64,000 nucleotides of DNA from Streptomyces griseocarneus. GTDB lineage: Bacteria; Actinomycetota; Actinomycetes; Streptomycetales; Streptomycetaceae. The position numbers were made by a program, and so were the translations under genes. Of this stretch, positions 25,010 through 33,743 are shown piece after piece. Within the stretch, counting starts at the first letter, position 1; each line of letters starts with the position of its first letter. The notes beneath the pieces are model-generated. The model saw only the letters and a list, made by a program, of their open reading frames with translations, was not told the DNA's origin and did not search any database. The stretch lies in contig PENC01000001.1 of the NCBI GenBank assembly GCA_003674045.1, positions 930,001-994,000 of the forward strand, read 5' to 3'.

Positions 25010-25828
25010 ATGCGCGGCAGTGAGCTCCCGCGTGAGCGTGAGGAGGGTGCCGAGGTCTGCCTCGGCACCTTCTCCGGAACGGCGTTGTCCCTGCGGTGGG
25101 TGCCGCCCGGACCGCTCACCGCGGCGGACCGGGCGGCGGTGACGGCGATCCGTGCCTTCAGGGTCATGGCCTGGTACGACGAGCAGGAGCAGCCGTGGTC
25201 CCGTGCGGAGGACCCCACGATTCACGATGTGATTCACGATGTGGGGGAATCGCTGGAGCGCGATCTGGCGGCCTGGCACTGTCTCGCCAGGGACGGCGGC
25301 GGACAGCTCACCGGCTGCGCACGCGTCACGCCGGTGAATCGGCCCGCGTCGAGCCCGTCGCTGGCCTCACTGGCCGCGGGCTCGCTCGACGACGTGCTGA
25401 ACCGGATGGGCCGCCCGGCCCATGGCCAGGGCGTGGAGCTGGGCATGCTGATCGTCCATCCGGCACACCGCGGGGGACGGGCGGCGTCGCTGGTGGTCGC
25501 TCTGGCCCTCGCCACCGGGCGCGTCCTGGGCAGAAGCCGGGCCTGGGGATTCGTGGGTACGGGGCGAGGGCAGCACCGGTTCATCGCCCATTACGGAGGC
25601 GTGGACCTGGGACAGGTGAGGGAGTTCCCGATCCACGGCGAGGAGGCCCGCCTGATGTGGTGGACCGGAGGGGTGGATTGGGGCCGGGCGCGGGAGTACC
25701 CGGCCCCGGGCGAGAAGGCCCGGCTGATGTGGTGCGACCTGACCGCCGCCGCCGGAAGATTCGAACCGCTCGTCAGCGGGCTGGCCGGCCGGATCATCCG
25801 TCGTCATGCCGTCCCACCAGCAGCTTGA
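25010..25828 (+). CDS. Acyl-homoserine-lactone-synthase-like / N-acyl amino acid synthase-like GNAT
   Basis: 272-residue acyltransferase-fold protein. Similarity lies in AIRAFRVMAWYDEQEQPW (the N-terminal helix region of autoinducer synthases), LTGCARVTPVNRP, and ELGMLIVHPAHRGGRAASLVVAL followed by a Gly-rich turn. Autoinducer synthases and FeeM-type enzymes acylate homoserine or amino acids from acyl-ACP. Two internal duplications mark it: an exact 12-base repeat (IHDVIHDV) and an imperfect 24-residue repeat near the C-terminus. It abuts secreted protein B and lies 37 bases before the radical SAM gene. The assignment to this superfamily is reasonable; the reaction is unknown. Confidence 0.6.
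   Translation: MRGSELPREREEGAEVCLGTFSGTALSLRWVPPGPLTAADRAAVTAIRAFRVMAWYDEQEQPWSRAEDPTIHDVIHDVGESLERDLAAWHCLARDGGGQLTGCARVTPVNRPASSPSLASLAAGSLDDVLNRMGRPAHGQGVELGMLIVHPAHRGGRAASLVVALALATGRVLGRSRAWGFVGTGRGQHRFIAHYGGVDLGQVREFPIHGEEARLMWWTGGVDWGRAREYPAPGEKARLMWCDLTAAAGRFEPLVSGLAGRIIRRHAVPPAA
25219..25242 (+). repeat. Exact 12-base tandem duplication inside the acyltransferase gene
   Basis: GATTCACGATGT occurs at 25219-25230 and again at 25231-25242, keeping frame and encoding IHDVIHDV. The perfect identity suggests a recent event. Confidence 0.85.
25595..25735 (+). repeat. Imperfect 24-residue tandem repeat at the acyltransferase C-terminus
   Basis: Two in-frame units, 25595-25663 and 25667-25735, separated by one Thr codon. 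They share the skeleton GGVD-x-G-x-x-RE-x-P-x-x-GE-x-ARLMW, about 14 of 23 residues identical. The duplication is older than the 12-base one. Confidence 0.75.
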
Positions 25829-25865
25829 TGGAGTTGACCGCAATCGTGAAGAGAGGTCCTGAACC

Positions 25866-26972
25866 TTGGCGGCCGTCCCTGTGCAGGTGCGACCAAGTCG
25901 GCAGTACATCCGGGACCGGCTGCGGGAGATCCGGGCAGCCGACCCCGAGCTGGCCCGGCGCCTGCGCCGTCTGCAGAAGTTCTCCGGCACGATCCGCACC
26001 AACGTCGTCTTCCTCACCCGGGCCTGCGACATCCGTTGCCAGGGCTGCTGGTACTTCGGCCACGGCATGGACAAGGGCGTCTCCGAGAACACCGACGTGG
26101 ACGTCGCCGAGGCCTTCGCCCGGCGGCTCGCCGACACCGGGATCACGCACGCGCTGCTCCTGGGCGGCGAGCCGACCCTGGTGCCCGACCGCGTCCGGGC
26201 CTTCACCCGCCATGTCCGCCACGTCACCGTGGTCACCAACGGGCTGCGTCCGCTGCCGCGCCACGCCGACTTCGACGAGGTCAACATCGCCGTGTCCGTC
26301 TTCGGCGGCGGTCCTCTCGACGACCGGCTGCGCGGTATTCGCCCCAACGGCTCCCGTTTCACCGGCCTCTTCGAACAGGCCCTGCGCAACTACCGGGGCG
26401 ACCGCCGTGCGGTCTTCATCTACGCGCTCTCCGACGACAGCACGGAACACATCGAGGAGACCGTCCGCCGCATCCACGAGAACGGCAACCAGGTCAGCTT
26501 CAGTTATTACAGCGCCTACGACACCGACACACCCATCACCCCGGCCTCGTCGCGGCGCGGGGATCTGCTGAACGAGGCCCTTCGCGTGCGCGAGCTGCAT
26601 CCCGAGGCCGTCACCAGTCACCCCTACTACATCCGCACAGCCGTGACCGGGCGTTCCCACTGGGCGGAATTCGGCTATGACGTCTGCGCCACCATCAGCG
26701 AGACATACGCAGCCCACACCCAGCGGCTCGCCAACGGAAATCCCGTACTCCCGGAATTCGCCGCCTACAAGCCCGATTTGCAGACCGTGCAATCCTGCTG
26801 CACCTCCGGGGACTGCCGCGGCTGTCGTGACAGCCAGGCCGTCCACAGCTGGCTGCTGGTCAGCCTCCCGCACTTCCTCGACAGCGTCGCCCGGTTGCGG
26901 GAGTGGGTCGAGGTGGCGGAGAGCTTCTACCGTCAGTACTTCTGGTCGCCCTACCACCCGAGGCACGCATGA
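25866..26972 (+). CDS. Radical SAM enzyme
   Basis: 368-residue radical SAM protein. The cluster-binding motif C-x3-C-x2-C is present (RACDIRCQGCWYF, residues ~56-68), followed by the GGEP SAM-binding motif (LLLGGEPTLVP). The C-terminal part has a cysteine group (SCCTSGDCRGC) that could bind an auxiliary cluster, as in SPASM or twitch domains. I take TTG 25866 as start because GAGAGG precedes it. It lies 37 bases after the acyltransferase and overlaps the P450 by 4 bases (ATGA). It probably modifies a peptide or small molecule made by this cassette. Confidence 0.82.
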   Translation: MAAVPVQVRPSRQYIRDRLREIRAADPELARRLRRLQKFSGTIRTNVVFLTRACDIRCQGCWYFGHGMDKGVSENTDVDVAEAFARRLADTGITHALLLGGEPTLVPDRVRAFTRHVRHVTVVTNGLRPLPRHADFDEVNIAVSVFGGGPLDDRLRGIRPNGSRFTGLFEQALRNYRGDRRAVFIYALSDDSTEHIEETVRRIHENGNQVSFSYYSAYDTDTPITPASSRRGDLLNEALRVRELHPEAVTSHPYYIRTAVTGRSHWAEFGYDVCATISETYAAHTQRLANGNPVLPEFAAYKPDLQTVQSCCTSGDCRGCRDSQAVHSWLLVSLPHFLDSVARLREWVEVAESFYRQYFWSPYHPRHA

Positions 26973-28214
26973 GCGCACCGGCAGCCCCGTACATCGACCG
27001 ACAACCCGCCCAGCTGGATGTGTTCGCCGCCATCCGGGACCCCCGCATCAGGCACGACCCCTATGCGTTCTTCGCCTGGCTGCGGGAATATTCACCGGTC
27101 CACCAGAACCCCACGGGCGGTGTGTGGTTCGTCAGCCGGTACGCCGACGCCGTACGCGTTCTGCGCGATCCGCTCTTCCGCGCCACCGGTTCCACGCAAA
27201 GCGGCGAGCGCTTCCGGGATTTCCCGACGCTGCTTGCCCTCCTGGAAGGGTTCTCCGCGGCGGAGCCCGCGCAGCGCGCCGCGCTGCGTGCCACGGCCGC
27301 GCGCTACTTCACCCCGCGCAGGCATCAGGAGTTCCGCGTCGTGTGCGCGCCACTGTGACCGGCTCCTCGCGCCGATCGTCGACCGGCTGCGTGACGGTGC
27401 GACGGTCGACCTGCACGCCGAGCTCGTCTACCCCTTCACCTGGAGCGTCATCTCCGACGTCATGGGCATCCCCGAGCCGGAGCGCGCCCGGATCGTCGAG
27501 CACGCCCTGCCCACGCTCGCGGCCTTCAACCCCTCCCTCCCGGACGAGGAGTTCCAGCGGGCGGAAGAGGCCGGTAGCCGACTCGCCGCGTACTTCACCG
27601 GCCTCCTGGAGCGCCGCCGGGGCGACGGCCCACCGGCCGAGACGCCACCGGACCTGGTCACTTGTCTCGCCGACAGCCTGGCCCCGCGGCAGGCTGTCGG
27701 CGTGCTGTGGGCGATCTGGGCCGCAGGCTACGAAAGCACCGTGGGCGGCATCGTCACCGCGGTCCTGGCCATGCTCGACCACCCGGACCAGGCCCACTTC
27801 CTCGACGGCACCTGGGAGCAGGCCGACGCCTTCGTCACCGAATGTCTGAGGTACGACGCCCCGGTGTGGGGGACGGGAGTCTCCCGCGCCCCCAGGGAAC
27901 CCGTCGAACTGGGAGGGGTCCTGGTGCCTCCCACGGCCGACCTGCGCGTCCTCTTCGGTGCCGCGAACCGGGACCCCGCCGCCTTCCCCGACCCCGACCG
28001 CTTCCGGCCCGGGCGCTCCCCGAACCAGCCCCCCATGGTCACCTTTGGCCAGGGCCCCCACTACTGCCTCGGGGCCTCCCTGGCACGTATCGAAATGATC
28101 ACCGTCCTGACCCGGCTCCGCCGCCACCTGCCGGATCTGACGCTCGCCGCCCCACCCCGCCGCTGCGGCACGGGGGCCTTGCGGCGCTTCGAGGAGCTGA
28201 TGGTCGCCGTATGA
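26969..28214 (+). pseudogene. Cytochrome P450 interrupted by a frameshift
   Basis: The N-terminal third (from ATG 26969, coupled to the radical SAM gene by ATGA) runs in one frame to a stop at 27356-27358. The rest continues one base over, starting near CDRLLAPIVDRL and ending at 28214. The shift lies between about 27335 and 27355 and corresponds to one extra base (or two missing). Outside it everything expected is present: I-helix AGYEST, ExxR in ECLRYDAPV, and heme loop FGQGPHYCLGASLAR with the axial Cys. No homopolymer explains it. It is either a recent pseudogene or a sequencing error; intact, it would be a ~415-residue P450. Confidence 0.8.
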
Positions 28215-28247
28215 ATCACGGTGCCGGTGCGGAGGAAGAGCGCCTGC

Positions 28248-29516
28248 TCACGGACCCGGCGGCTCAGCCGTCGGCGGCGGCAGCCGGAGCGTCACCCGCG
28301 CCCCTCCCTCCGGCGCGTTGGCGAACTCCATGTGCGCGCCGATGACGCGTGCCTGCCCCAGGGCGATGGTCAGCCCCAGGCCGTGGCCTGTGCCGCGCTC
28401 CTCCGCGCCGGTGCGGAAGCGCTGCGGGCCGTGGGTGAGGAGGTCGTCCGGGAAGCCGCTTCCGCGGTCCTGGACGACGATCTCGGTTCCGGTCACCGTC
28501 ACGGTGACGGGCGGGCGTCCGTGGCGGTGTGCGTTGGTGACGAGGTTGGCCAGGATGCGGTCCAGGCGCCGCGGGTCGGTCTCCACGGTGGCGTCGCCGG
28601 TGACCGTGACGGTGACGTCGGTGGCCGGGCCGGTGCGGGCACGGGCGACCGCGTCCTCGACGACCGAGCCGAGGGGGACGGGGAGCGTCTCGGCGTGTTC
28701 GGCGCCCGCGTCGAGGCGGGAGATCTCCAGCAGGTCCTCGACCAGGTCCCGCAACACCCGCACCCGGTCGCGGACCAGGTCGGTCGCCTCGCTCTCGGGC
28801 AGCAGGGAGGCCGCGGTGACCAGGCCCATCAGCGGGGTGCGCAGTTCGTGCGCCACGTCGGCGGTGAAGCGCTGTTCGTCGTGCAGTCGTCGTCGCAGGG
28901 CATCGGCCATCCGGTCCACGGCTTCGGAGATGTCGGCGGTCTCGTCGTGGCCGGTCCCGGTGCTGCCGGTACGGGCGTCGAGGTCGCCGTGGGTGATACG
29001 GCGGGCGGTGACCGCCACGCGGCGCAGCCGCCGGGTCATGGGTACGGCGGCCAGGGCGGCCAGGGGCGCGACCAGGGCGAGGGCGGCGAGGGCCGCGTAG
29101 GCCATGTGGCGGTCGAGGGCGTCGAGGTTGCGCTTGTCGGATCCCATCTCGACACGGACGGCGGTCCAGCGGCCGTCCTCGAACCGGGCCGCCCACATCC
29201 AGGGGGTGTCCGGCTTCCGGTCGTCGTACCAGGTCCGTGGCAGTCCGCCGGTCTGCCGGACGTCGTGGACGAGCTGCGGCGGGATCTCGTCGGCGCGCCG
29301 CGTGACGGGGTCACCGTGCGTGTCGCGATCCGGTGTGGAGGTCGGCGCGGCGGGGATGTCGGCCAGGGCGGTGAGCGCGGACCCGCGTCCGAGGGTGAGG
29401 GAGCGCTCGTACGTCGACCGGTGGACCAGGAGGCCGATGACCACCGCCGCCGCGCAGGCGGCGGCCGCGGCCAGGAGGGCGATCTTCCAGCGGAGGGAGG
29501 TGTGGGGGCGTGTCAT
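28248..29516 (-). CDS. Sensor histidine kinase, OmpR-class system
   Basis: 422-residue membrane kinase. TM1 near residues 10-30, an extracytoplasmic domain of ~105 residues, TM2 near 140-160, then HAMP, HisKA with the phospho-acceptor His in FTADVAHELRTPL, and HATPase (N-box LANLVTNAHRHG, G1 DRGSGF, G2 GTGHGLGL). It begins one base after the regulator stop. The D-Ala-D-Ala carboxypeptidase just upstream in the same direction suggests a cell-wall stress circuit. It is not assigned to a named system. Confidence 0.9.
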   Translation of the reverse strand: MTRPHTSLRWKIALLAAAAACAAAVVIGLLVHRSTYERSLTLGRGSALTALADIPAAPTSTPDRDTHGDPVTRRADEIPPQLVHDVRQTGGLPRTWYDDRKPDTPWMWAARFEDGRWTAVRVEMGSDKRNLDALDRHMAYAALAALALVAPLAALAAVPMTRRLRRVAVTARRITHGDLDARTGSTGTGHDETADISEAVDRMADALRRRLHDEQRFTADVAHELRTPLMGLVTAASLLPESEATDLVRDRVRVLRDLVEDLLEISRLDAGAEHAETLPVPLGSVVEDAVARARTGPATDVTVTVTGDATVETDPRRLDRILANLVTNAHRHGRPPVTVTVTGTEIVVQDRGSGFPDDLLTHGPQRFRTGAEERGTGHGLGLTIALGQARVIGAHMEFANAPEGGARVTLRLPPPTAEPPGP

Positions 29517-29517
29517 G

Positions 29518-30228
29518 TCAGCGTCTCAACTTGTAGCCGAAGCCTCGGACGGTCTCGATCCGGTCGGCGCCGATCTTCTTGCGCAGCCGCTGTACGCACA
29601 GGTCGACGACCCGGCTGTCGGCGTCCCAGCCGTAGTCCCACACGTCGCGCAGCAGCCGGCCGCGGTCGAGGACCACGCCGGGGCGGGCGGCGAACTCCAG
29701 CAGCAGACGCAGCTCGGTGGGGGTGAGGCGGACGGGCCGGCCGGCGAGGGTGACGTCCAGTCCGGCGGTGTCGATGGCCAGGTCGCCGAAAGCGATCACC
29801 GCGTCCTCGCACACCTCCTCGTCCGGGGTACCGGGCCCGGACGGTGCGGCGGCGGCGAAGGTGGCGCGGCGCAGGAGGGAACGGATGCGGGCGACCAGGA
29901 CCGGGGGATCGACGGGTTTGACGACGTAGTCGTCGGCACCGGCCTCCAGCCCGGAGACGACGTCGAGGGAGTCGCCCCGCGCGGACATCATCAGGATGGG
30001 GACCTGGCTGGTCTCGCGTACCCGGCGGCACAGTCCGATGCCGTCCAGGCCCGGCAGCATGACGTCCAGCAACAGCAGGTCGTGCCCGCCGCCCCGGAAC
30101 CGTTCAAGACCCGACAGGCCGTCCGCCGCCGCGTCCACGGTGTATCCGTAGCGCTCCAGGGCGAGGGCCACGGCGCGGCGGATCACGTCGTCGTCCTCGA
30201 CGAGGAGCACGTGGACGGGTGCGGACAT
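29518..30228 (-). CDS. OmpR/PhoB-type response regulator
   Basis: 236-residue regulator partnered with the adjacent kinase. The receiver domain has EDD near residues 10-12, Asp in LLLDVMLPGLDG, the MMSARGD switch and KPVDPPVL. A winged-helix DNA-binding domain follows (RPVRLTPTELRLLLEFAARPG, RVVDLCVQRLRKKIG, VRGFGYKL). ATG 30228 is preferred; an in-frame GTG lies one codon earlier. The gap to the carboxypeptidase gene is 88 bases, so the latter may be co-transcribed or the regulator may have its own promoter there. Confidence 0.9.
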   Translation of the reverse strand: MSAPVHVLLVEDDDVIRRAVALALERYGYTVDAAADGLSGLERFRGGGHDLLLLDVMLPGLDGIGLCRRVRETSQVPILMMSARGDSLDVVSGLEAGADDYVVKPVDPPVLVARIRSLLRRATFAAAAPSGPGTPDEEVCEDAVIAFGDLAIDTAGLDVTLAGRPVRLTPTELRLLLEFAARPGVVLDRGRLLRDVWDYGWDADSRVVDLCVQRLRKKIGADRIETVRGFGYKLRR

Positions 30229-30316
30229 CACTCACCAGCCTTGCGGAGCCGGCCCCGGGGAGGGGCGGGGATACGGCAAATGGGGAAATGTACGGGTTCA
30301 GCGGGCATCCTAATGA

Positions 30317-31279
30317 TCAGGCCTGCTTGTCGTCGCGTTTGTCGTCGCGGGCGTCACGCAGGGCGGACCGCACCCCGTCGATCAGCTTGCCGCTGCGCTC
30401 CAGGGCCGCTTCCAGGCCCTGGGCGGGCGAGGCGCCCGCGCGCTGATGCAGGACGACGCCGAGGACCAGCCGTTCGTGTCCGCCCTCGTCCGCGACGGCG
30501 GCCCACATGAGATTGCCGCCCGCGGGGGTGCTGGAGCCGGTCTTCAGGCCCACGACGCCGGGCTTGCGCAGCAGCGTGTTGGTGTTCGTGACGGTCCCCG
30601 TGATGCCCGGGACGGTGGTCGAGGGCTTGGCGACGATGTCGCGGAAGACGCCGTCGCGCATCACCGCGGCGGCCAGCTTCAGCTGGTCGTCGGAGGTGCT
30701 GACGGTGCTCGCCTCGATGCCGCTGGCGCCGGTGTAGGTGGTCTGCTTCATCCCGAGGCCGGCGGCCGCATCGTTCATCTTGGACACGAAGTCCTCCTGG
30801 GTACCGGCGTCCCAGCGGGCCAGCAGCCGGGCGATGTTGTTGCCGGAGGGGATCAGCATCAGTTCCAGCAGCTGCCGCTCCGTGAGGCGCTGGCCCTGCC
30901 GGACCCAGGCGACCGACTCGGCCCCGGACGTCGCTTCGTCGGCCGCGGCCTGGTCGACCTCGATGGAGGGGCCCTGCTCGCCGTCGCGCAGCGGATGGTC
31001 GCGCAGGACCACGTACGCCGTCATGACCTTGGTGACGCTGGCGATGGGCACCGGGGTCTGCGCACCCTTGGTGCCGAGGTGGCGGCCCCCGTCGATCGCG
31101 ACGCTCGTCTGCCCCTGGGACGGCCAGGGCAGCGACGCCACGTCGGCGGCGAGGGAGCTCCGGTCCTGGGCGCCGACCGTCCGGACCGTGAGGGCGAGCA
31201 GGCCGGCGAGGACGACGGCGGTCACCCAGGTGGCCGGATGGCGGACGCGGGCGAGGAAACGGGAACGGCGCGGGGTCAT
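30317..31279 (-). CDS. D-alanyl-D-alanine carboxypeptidase (S11, DacA-like)
   Basis: Penicillin-binding serine carboxypeptidase, 320 residues, that trims the terminal D-Ala from peptidoglycan stems. One N-terminal TM/signal anchor (WVTAVVLAGLLALTVRTVG). The three catalytic motifs are SVTK (ASVTKVMTAY), SGN (PSGNNIARLL) and KTG (GLKTGSSTPAGG). The C-terminus ends in a charged KRDDKQA tail without the usual amphipathic anchor domain. The start at ATG 31279 has GGAG upstream. It is transcribed toward the two-component system and may be in its regulon. Confidence 0.9.
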   Translation of the reverse strand: MTPRRSRFLARVRHPATWVTAVVLAGLLALTVRTVGAQDRSSLAADVASLPWPSQGQTSVAIDGGRHLGTKGAQTPVPIASVTKVMTAYVVLRDHPLRDGEQGPSIEVDQAAADEATSGAESVAWVRQGQRLTERQLLELMLIPSGNNIARLLARWDAGTQEDFVSKMNDAAAGLGMKQTTYTGASGIEASTVSTSDDQLKLAAAVMRDGVFRDIVAKPSTTVPGITGTVTNTNTLLRKPGVVGLKTGSSTPAGGNLMWAAVADEGGHERLVLGVVLHQRAGASPAQGLEAALERSGKLIDGVRSALRDARDDKRDDKQA

Positions 31280-31502
31280 GGAACTCTCCGAGGTGGGGGG
31301 ACGCCGAACAGCCTCGCCGGGCCCTGCATCGGCCCCATCAGGAGCGCGTATCCGCCGCCGTGCGGGTGTGTATCGGTTCTGCATCCGCCCCGGCGGAGGC
31401 GGTCCGCCGGAGCGGAGCTCCATCCGGTCATGTGACAGCCGGTAACCGGCTGATATCCATCTGGCACCGTCCCCGGACGGCAAGTACCCGACCCGGCCGC
31501 GC

Positions 31503-31525
31503 AGGCCGTGCGCGCGGCACGGCCT
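31503..31525 (-). terminator. Terminator of the ferredoxin-P450-oxidase operon
   Basis: Perfect 9-base stem AGGCCGTGC/GCACGGCCT with a 5-base loop (31503-31511 with 31517-31525), overlapping the stop codon of the last gene of the leftward operon. Confidence 0.6.
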
Positions 31526-32132
31526 ACGCGGAGCGGGGGAGCAGCAGCTTGGAGTGGATCTTCGGGCCCAGGAGGGTCACGGCCACGACGATGGCGACGG
31601 CGATCAGCGCCTGGGCATAGGGCACATAGGGGTCGAGGATCACCTCGGCCAGCAACGCCGCGCCGACGAGGAGCAGCTTCGCGCAGATCAGCCGGGGGGT
31701 CGACAGATCGAGGCGGGCCGAGGGAGCGCCTCGCGCGCGTGCCCGGCGTTCGAGACGGATCTGCAGCGGGACGGTGAGCAGGACGAGCAGCAGCCGGGCG
31801 GCGAGCGCCCGCACGTCGTGCGAGGCCCGAGGGTCCAGCAACTTCGCGAAGAAGAAGGCGGCGACGAAAGCCGCCCCGACGATGACCACCCGTGCCGTGA
31901 TCAGCCGGGCGAGCGCCCGGCCCGGGTGCGCGGACCCGTAGTACGCGACGCTGAGGCGGCGGTTGGCCGGCAGCAGCACGGGCGGGAGGATCAGCAGGAG
32001 GAACGCGGTCCGCAGGCCGTGTGCCCAGGCGGGCTCGTTCCGCTCTCCCAGCCAGATGATCGCGAGGACGACACCGGCCGCGGCATACCCCTTGCGGATG
32101 GTCCGTCCGGAGGCGGGTCCCCGGGCATCCAT
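31524..32132 (-). CDS. Integral membrane protein (unknown)
   Basis: 202 residues with about five hydrophobic segments: near 15-30, 42-57, 78-97, 108-122, and a long pair near 150-190. No enzyme motif is visible. It is the last gene of an operon with a cholesterol-oxidase-like enzyme, ending in a hairpin at its own stop codon. Only 6 bases separate it from the oxidase gene, so a role with that enzyme is likely, but I do not recognise the family. Confidence 0.7.
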   Translation of the reverse strand: MDARGPASGRTIRKGYAAAGVVLAIIWLGERNEPAWAHGLRTAFLLLILPPVLLPANRRLSVAYYGSAHPGRALARLITARVVIVGAAFVAAFFFAKLLDPRASHDVRALAARLLLVLLTVPLQIRLERRARARGAPSARLDLSTPRLICAKLLLVGAALLAEVILDPYVPYAQALIAVAIVVAVTLLGPKIHSKLLLPRSA

Positions 32133-32138
32133 GACGGG

Positions 32139-33722
32139 TCAGCCGCCGTTGCCGATGATGTGCGCCATGGCGCGCTCGGCGACGGCGGTGATGGTCAGGG
32201 ACGGGTTGGCGCCGCCGACGTTGCCGGGGAGCAGGGAGCCGTCGAGCACGTAGAGGCCGGGACATCCCCGCACGCGCCCTTCGAGGTCGGTGACGCGGCC
32301 GAGCCCGCAGCCGCCGACGGGGTGGGCGGTGAAGGGACGGGCGTTGTACGGCGAGACGATCCTCGTGCCCGGGTTGGCCTCGACGACGCGGGCCCCGTAC
32401 TCCTGGGTGGCCCGCGCGGCCGGGGCCGACTTCTCGGGGGTCCAGTCGGCGAGGCGGACCCGGCCGGTGGCGCGGTCGTAGCGGAAGGTGCCGCGGTTGT
32501 CGGTGTCGACGGTGATGGTCAGGGTGACGGTCTCCGGACGGGCGTGCCGGCCGGCCAGGTACCAGTTCTCGACCAGGAGCGGCTGGGCGAAGCCGGTGGG
32601 GAGGAACGCCGCCGACGCGCTGGGCGCGCCCTGGGGGCCGCCGGTGAAGCCCGGTGGCTGGGTGCGCGTGCTGGTCTCGTCGCCGTTGGTGCCGAAGCCG
32701 GTGCCCAGCTCGGCGGGCAGGCCGGGGAGGGCGCCGCGGTCGCGGGCGGCGACGAGCAGCCGGTTGGTGTTCAGGGTGCCCGCGGCGACGAAGAGCATGC
32801 GGCAGGTGAATTCGGCCGTCCCCAGGTCCTCACCGGCCGGGCCGAGCCGGCGGACCTCCACGCCGTAGCGGCCGTCCCGGAGCCGGTGGAGGGAGCGGAC
32901 CTCGTGCAGCGGGCGCAGCTGTACGTGGCCGGTGGCCAGGGCGGCGGGCAGGTAGCCGCGGGTGAGGGAGTGCTTGGCGCCGTTGCCGCAGCCGAAGTCC
33001 GAATGACCGACGGTGGCCGACGGTCTCGCCCTGCCGTCCAGTTCCGCCCGGACCACGTCCCAGTCGAAGGTGGAGGCCAAGGGGAAGGTCGCCATCCGCG
33101 CGTTGGCGAGCTCCCGGTTCCAGAGCCGGGAGTGGGCGAACGGGGCCGATGTGTAGATACGTTCCGGCATCGGCCGGGCACCGAGCATCGCGTACGCCCG
33201 GGGGAACCAGCGCTCCTCGAACTCCCGGTAGGACAGGCCGGCCGGATAGAGCTGCTCGAAGTAGCGGCGGCGCGGGGCGATCGTCACGCAGGTGTACACC
33301 AGCGAGCCGCCGCCCACGCCCGCGCCGCACAGGATGTTCAGATGGGGCTCCTCGGCGACCTCCAGCACCCCGGGGGCGGGCCTGAGCGCTGTGGAAGGCA
33401 CCGCTGACAGGGTGTCGGCAGTGGCCTCGCGGAACCAGTACATCGTGTCCGTGACGTGGTCGACCGACCCGAAGATCGGCTTCTCCGGGGCCACCGGCCA
33501 CTCCCGGCCGCGCTCCAGCACCAGGGTGTCCACGCCCGCGCGGCCCAGCCGCAGTGCCGCGACGCTGCCGCCGAAGCCGGAGCCGATGACCAGCGCGGTG
33601 AAGTCGGTCCGCGTCGCGGCCGACGCGTGGCCGCGCGCGCCGCCGAGTGCGGCCGTGCCCAGGGCGGCCAGACCGCCCCTGGCGAGCAGTCCCAGCGCGG
33701 TACGGCGGTCGACGGACGGCAT
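32139..33722 (-). CDS. choD: GMC-family oxidoreductase, cholesterol-oxidase-like, Tat-exported
   Basis: 527-residue flavoprotein. A Tat signal (DRRTALGLLARGGLAALGTAALGGA) is at the N-terminus. The FAD motif is VIGSGFGGSVAALRLGRAG, and NILCGAGVGGGSLVYTCVTI is characteristic of type I cholesterol oxidases. The C-terminal HPVGGCGLG and GANPSLTITAVAERAMAHI segments carry the active-site His and Asn region. Cholesterol oxidases make 3-keto-4-ene steroids with oxygen. It lies 21 bases after a P450 gene, whose own redox chain is upstream. Sterol specificity is a family inference; other bulky alcohols are possible, so the symbol is tentative. Confidence 0.8.
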   Translation of the reverse strand: MPSVDRRTALGLLARGGLAALGTAALGGARGHASAATRTDFTALVIGSGFGGSVAALRLGRAGVDTLVLERGREWPVAPEKPIFGSVDHVTDTMYWFREATADTLSAVPSTALRPAPGVLEVAEEPHLNILCGAGVGGGSLVYTCVTIAPRRRYFEQLYPAGLSYREFEERWFPRAYAMLGARPMPERIYTSAPFAHSRLWNRELANARMATFPLASTFDWDVVRAELDGRARPSATVGHSDFGCGNGAKHSLTRGYLPAALATGHVQLRPLHEVRSLHRLRDGRYGVEVRRLGPAGEDLGTAEFTCRMLFVAAGTLNTNRLLVAARDRGALPGLPAELGTGFGTNGDETSTRTQPPGFTGGPQGAPSASAAFLPTGFAQPLLVENWYLAGRHARPETVTLTITVDTDNRGTFRYDRATGRVRLADWTPEKSAPAARATQEYGARVVEANPGTRIVSPYNARPFTAHPVGGCGLGRVTDLEGRVRGCPGLYVLDGSLLPGNVGGANPSLTITAVAERAMAHIIGNGG

Positions 33723-33743
33723 GGCGGCTCCTCGTCCCGCGCC

